From: Pampus argenteus
Taxonomy: Eukaryota > Chordata > Actinopteri > Scombriformes > Stromateidae
NCBI GenBank assembly: GCA_036937835.1
Contig: CM072873.1
Span: forward strand, 6,780,001 to 6,844,000
Reading direction: 5' to 3'
DNA length: 64,000 bases
The notes beneath the pieces were generated by a model. It did no database searches. It saw nothing but the letters and a program-made list of their open reading frames with translations, and was not told where the DNA came from. Made by a program: the position numbers and the translations under genes. This document shows, piece after piece, positions 62,901 through 64,000 of the stretch (its first letter is position 1; each line of letters opens with the position of its first letter).

Positions 62901-63979
62901 TTAATCGCTACTTCCAGAAACAAATCCTGCAGCTTATTCAACACACAGTGTCAAGTCTGAACTGTACGGATATAATTTAGTAAACACGAACTAGGCACTA
63001 ATAAAAGCAAATTCAGTATTGTAAACAATGAAATCACAGCCACTACTAATTTATCTGCCCCTCTGGGTTTTTTTTTTGTTTTGTTTTTTGCTTTCAGGTG
63101 AAGAACCTGACGCTGAAGATTGAGCAGGAAACCCAGAAGCGTAACCTGACTCAGAACGACCTGAAGGCCCAGAACCAACAACTCAGCTCTCTGCGGACAT
63201 CCGAGAAGCAGCTGAAGCAGGAAATGAATCACCTGCTGGACATTAAACGCAGCTTGGAGAAACAGAACCAAGAGCTGCGAAAGTCAGTTTACATTTTTAT
63301 TTGACTCTTTGTTCCCCATCACTCTATGCTCTCTCCATCACTATCTATACTTCAAATTTAAACATAAAGAAGATGAGGAGTAATGGAAATTGACCTTTTT
63401 TTGTCTACAGAGAAAGACAAGACACAGATGGACAAATGAAGGAATTACAAGACCAGTTAGAAGCCGAACAGTATTTCTCTGTGAGTCTATACTCTGCTCT
63501 GTAATTAATTGACTAAATGTTAACCATTACTTTGACAAACTTCTGACCTGTTTACTGTGTTTTTTCCAGACACTGTATAAGACACAGGTTCGTGAACTAA
63601 AGGAGGAGTGTGAGGACAGGAACAAAGTCTACAAAGAAATGCAGCAGTCTCTGCAGGAGCAACAGGAGGAGAGGTGCTTCGACTTTTTAATGCACTTCAA
63701 ACATCAATAACAAACTAAGGAAACAAGGGGTCAGTTACTTCACGTGTTTGTGGGTGATTTAGCCTTTCATTTTGTTTTCTTATTTTTCCCAGGGATTCTT
63801 TGGCGGCTCAGCTGGAGATCACCCTGACTAAGGCTGACTCAGAGCAGCTGGCACGCTCTATTGCTGAGGAGCAGTACTCAGACCTGGAGAAGGAGAAAAT
63901 AATGAAAGAGCTGGAGCTGAAGGAGATGATGGCTCGCCACCGTCAGGAATTGTCTGAGAAGGACATTACCATCAGTTCG
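44233..63979 (+). CDS. rock2: rock2: Rho-associated coiled-coil kinase 2, exons 1-22 (3' end beyond window)
   Basis: Twenty-two GT-AG exons in consistent phase give 955 residues. ROCK2 is a RhoA-GTP effector Ser/Thr kinase (AGC/DMPK type) that phosphorylates myosin light chain, MYPT1 and LIMK, driving actomyosin contraction. Visible: N-terminal dimerisation region (1-80); P-loop GRGAFGEV (85-92); Lys107; Glu126 of helix C; HRDVKPDN (Asp200); DFG (218-220); CDTAVGTPDYISPE; AGC hydrophobic motif FVGFTYF (396-402); then coiled coil from about 420, including the Shroom-binding region. ROCK2 rather than ROCK1 is shown by RNQNSHISNEK, RQDTDGQMKEL, DSLAAQLEITLTKADSEQL and EKEKIMKELELKEMMARH. The Rho-binding, split PH and C1 domains lie beyond 64000. 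Short introns not listed separately (2-4, 6-9, 11, 13, 16-21) hold nothing notable except the octamer repeat in intron 8. Teleosts have rock2a and rock2b; which one this is remains open. Confidence 0.95.
47432..47457. repeat. poly-T run (26)
   Basis: Uninterrupted T run in rock2 intron 1. It could be the A-tail of a minus-strand retroelement insertion, but no clear element body adjoins it. Confidence 0.9.
47785..48190. mobile_element. foldback MITE copy, diverged
   Basis: It contains gaattagatgagaagctaga, tatctgtatgcttaatatgtagcta and cagcagcatgttaacttagc, then agacaggaaacag. The right side has aagctaatctgaaaggtatca and atcatctaactcaa. The order matches the other copies. Confidence 0.55.
49382..49421. 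repeat. (GT)n microsatellite
   Basis: About 40 bp of GT, followed by gcatgcatgcgtgcgtg. It lies in rock2 intron 1. Confidence 0.95.
49883..50047 (+). mobile_element. non-autonomous hAT-type MITE (3' terminus eroded)
   Basis: It begins cagtggttcccaaccttttt, the terminal-inverted-repeat sequence typical of many hAT non-autonomous elements, followed by ggctcatgacccctt. The far end has gtgacccccgggttg, the internal part of the complementary terminus, but the final inverted repeat is not intact. It lies in rock2 intron 1. Confidence 0.7.
53927..53981. repeat. (AC)n microsatellite, 55 bp uninterrupted
   Basis: The longest pure dinucleotide repeat in the window, in rock2 intron 1. Confidence 0.97.
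55232..55313 (+). CDS. rock2: rock2 coding exon 2
   Basis: Acceptor TTGTAG|GACTCC; it encodes DSINAMALDLDYPALRKNK and IETFLNR; donor AGAT|GTAAGT, phase 1. The PALRKNKNI block is diagnostic for ROCK. Confidence 0.93.
55441..55541 (+). CDS. rock2: rock2 coding exon 3 (P-loop)
   Basis: Acceptor ATTCAG|ATGAGAAAG; it encodes YEKVMRQVRDLQMKSDDFDR and KVIGRGAFGEVQL, the glycine-rich ATP loop. Donor CTG|GTCAGT, phase 0. Confidence 0.94.
55768..55905 (+). CDS. rock2: rock2 coding exon 4 (catalytic Lys, helix C)
   Basis: It encodes VRHKASQKVYAMKLLSKF with Lys107, then FFWEERDIMAF with Glu126, and NSPWVVQ. Donor CAG|GTATGA. Confidence 0.95.
56039..56299 (+). CDS. rock2: rock2 coding exon 5 (hinge, HRD, DFG)
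   Basis: It encodes LCCAFQDEHYLYMVMEYMPG..., HRDVKPDNMLLD and LADFGTCMKMNS. The catalytic Asp200 and metal-binding Asp218 are intact. Human has LFYAF where this reads LCCAF, and NLMSNY where this reads NLTSTY. Donor TCT|GTGAGT. Confidence 0.95.
56300..56751 (+). other. rock2: rock2 intron 5 (452 bp)
   Basis: Ordinary intron ending TGTTACAG. No other feature was seen. Confidence 0.85.
56752..56896 (+). CDS. rock2: rock2 coding exon 6 (activation loop)
   Basis: It encodes TGMVHCDTAVGTPDYISPE, then VLKSQGGDGYYGRECDWW and VGVFIFEMLVG. Donor GTCG|GTCAGT, phase 1. Confidence 0.95.
57008..57146 (+). CDS. rock2: rock2 coding exon 7 (kinase C-lobe)
   Basis: It encodes [20 protein letters not shown], then KNSLNFPDDVEISKDAK and ICAFLTD, ending in a split Arg codon (AG|G). 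Donor ACAG|GTATGA. Confidence 0.94.
57367..57458 (+). CDS. rock2: rock2 coding exon 8 (end of kinase domain)
   Basis: The acceptor is TTTGAG|GGAGGTG, a less usual GAG acceptor. It encodes (R)EVRLGRNGVEEIKRHPFFRN and LWTFDTIRD. Donor GACA|GTCAGT. Confidence 0.93.
57611..57642 (+). repeat. (TTTCTCTC)4 octamer repeat in polypyrimidine tract
   Basis: Four perfect octamer copies lie 8 bases before the acceptor CAG at 57651-57653 and form most of the pyrimidine tract of rock2 intron 8. Confidence 0.92.
57654..57813 (+). CDS. rock2: rock2 coding exon 9 (AGC tail, hydrophobic motif)
   Basis: It encodes VAPVVPELSSDIDTSNFDEI and FPIPKAFVGNQLPFVGFTYF. The FxxFTY hydrophobic motif of AGC kinases is at residues 396-401. 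Donor ATCA|GTACGT, phase 2. Confidence 0.95.
57943..58003 (+). CDS. rock2: rock2 coding exon 10 (linker to coiled coil)
   Basis: It completes Gln406 and encodes LLNASSSNNTSVTHENSKGE, a variable Ser/Asn-rich linker. The phase fits both neighbours. Sequence conservation is low, so identification rests on phase and position. Confidence 0.85.
58004..58850 (+). other. rock2: rock2 intron 10 (847 bp)
   Basis: AT-rich intron with no other feature seen. Confidence 0.8.
58851..58939 (+). CDS. rock2: rock2 coding exon 11 (coiled coil)
   Basis: It encodes WAALQKKVEHLEVQLKNEK and VKDDVEHKY, a heptad-type coiled coil aligning with the human KLYTLEEHLSNEMQAKEELEQK region. Donor ACAG|GTAGAG. Confidence 0.9.
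59052..59100 (+). CDS. rock2: rock2 coding exon 12 (coiled coil)
   Basis: It encodes (R)AATGRLDKISKELEEE (human NTRLEKTAKELEEE). Acceptor CTGCAG|AGCTGCC; donor GAG|GTAGGT. Confidence 0.9.
59101..59527 (+). other. rock2: rock2 intron 12 (427 bp)
   Basis: No feature other than splice signals was seen. Confidence 0.85.
59528..59663 (+). CDS. rock2: rock2 coding exon 13 (coiled coil)
   Basis: It encodes VSSRKNLESSMRQLEREKAL, then LQHKSLESHRKAESEADRK and CLENE, matching human QLEREKALLQHKNAE. Phase 1 end. Confidence 0.93.
59849..59940 (+). CDS. rock2: rock2 coding exon 14 (coiled coil)
   Basis: It encodes VNSLRDQLDDMKRRNQNSHI, then SNEKNIHLQKQ. Donor CAG|GTCAGT. Confidence 0.93.
59941..60270 (+). 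other. rock2: rock2 intron 14 (330 bp)
   Basis: No feature other than splice signals was seen. Confidence 0.85.
60271..60517 (+). CDS. rock2: rock2 coding exon 15 (coiled coil)
   Basis: It encodes LEEANTLLRAESEAAARLRK, then TQTESSKQLQQLEANVREL and LLERSKLSLEKE, aligning with human LDETNALLRTESDTAARLRK. Donor ATGG|GTGAGT. Confidence 0.94.
60518..62200 (+). other. rock2: rock2 intron 15 (1.7 kb)
   Basis: AT-rich, with short homopolymer runs (a C run at about 61051-61059 and a T run at about 61450-61460). No exon or element was recognised. Confidence 0.75.
62201..62307 (+). CDS. rock2: rock2 coding exon 16 (coiled coil)
   Basis: It encodes (G)RISGLEEEARQQRQVLSKAE and TEKRQLQEKLTDLEK, matching human GRISGLEEDLKNGK and EKRQLQERFTDLEK. 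Confidence 0.93.
62428..62587 (+). CDS. rock2: rock2 coding exon 17 (coiled coil)
   Basis: It encodes EKSNKEIDLTYKLKVLQQEL, then EQEETSHKSTRAMLADKSK and GAKSESMK. The KIKVTIEG stretch differs from human KIYESIEE without a length change. Confidence 0.92.
62688..62848 (+). CDS. rock2: rock2 coding exon 18 (coiled coil)
   Basis: It encodes EMEQKLAEERAAKLRLENRI, then DCDYKQALQKLDELRRHKD and RLTEE. The donor GAG|GTGTTT is weak. Phase 0. Confidence 0.92.
63098..63282 (+). CDS. rock2: rock2 coding exon 19 (coiled coil)
   Basis: It encodes VKNLTLKIEQETQKRNLTQN, then DLKAQNQQLSSLRTSEKQL and KQEMNHLLD, nearly identical to human ROCK2. Donor CGAAA|GTCAGT. Confidence 0.95.
63411..63480 (+). CDS. rock2: rock2 coding exon 20 (coiled coil)
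   Basis: It encodes (K)ERQDTDGQMKELQDQLEAE and QYFS. The QLEAEQYFS block is conserved across ROCKs. Confidence 0.95.
63570..63673 (+). CDS. rock2: rock2 coding exon 21 (coiled coil)
   Basis: It encodes TLYKTQVRELKEECEDRNKV and YKEMQQSLQEQQEE with a split Arg codon. Donor AGAG|GTGCTT. Confidence 0.93.
63793..63979 (+). CDS. rock2: rock2 coding exon 22 (coiled coil; last exon in window)
   Basis: It encodes (R)DSLAAQLEITLTKADSEQL, then ARSIAEEQYSDLEKEKIM and KELELKEMMARH, ending TISS at donor TCG|GTGAGA. This block identifies ROCK2 over ROCK1. The gene continues past the window. Confidence 0.95.
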
Positions 63980-64000
63980 GTGAGAGGCATTAAACTTTAA

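Noticed and set aside
1..64000. Endogenous viral sequence, prokaryotic operon or new multigene system
   Set aside because: No gag/pol/env-like frames, no LTR pairs, no bacterial gene organisation. All confidently coding sequence belongs to three known vertebrate genes.

Overview
The window is vertebrate nuclear DNA and almost certainly teleost. It has intron-rich genes with GT-AG junctions, long (CA/GT)n microsatellites, foldback MITE copies of a type common in percomorph fish, and proteins close to but distinct from human PDSS2, SOBP and ROCK2. Family assignments rest on my memory of the human proteins, because no search could be run.

Layout: (1) 1-4196, minus strand: first coding exon of pdss2 (mitochondrial CoQ side-chain synthase subunit 2), its promoter just to the right and its first intron running off the left edge. 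(2) 4197-7557: divergent intergenic/promoter interval. It holds a cluster of ACGT cores at the pdss2 end and a strong-Kozak uORF in the sobp leader. (3) 7558-34946, plus strand: complete sobp coding sequence in six exons (908 codons plus stop), with two FCS-type zinc fingers, a proline-rich region, two SUMO-interacting motifs and a basic C-terminus. A likely 3'-UTR (or alternative C-terminal) exon starts at 36402. (4) About 36630-43320: long sobp 3' UTR and/or intergenic DNA with repeats. (5) 44233-63979, plus strand: the first 22 coding exons (955 codons) of rock2, a Rho-associated kinase. The kinase domain, hydrophobic motif and most of the coiled coil lie inside the window. The Rho-binding, PH and C1 parts lie past the right edge.

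The genes do not form one pathway. PDSS2 acts in ubiquinone synthesis, SOBP is a nuclear SIX-associated/SUMO-binding protein, and ROCK2 is a cytoskeletal kinase. In human, PDSS2 and SOBP are head-to-head on 6q21 while ROCK2 is on 2p25, so rock2 next to sobp is a linkage difference worth checking. No rRNA, tRNA gene, CRISPR, prokaryotic operon or new multigene system was found. The most interesting leads are regulatory: the pdss2 ACGT/YY1 cluster, the sobp uORF and alternative C-terminus, perfect intronic hairpins, and a microsatellite serving as a rock2 polypyrimidine tract. There is also a Cys-Cys substitution in the ROCK kinase core.
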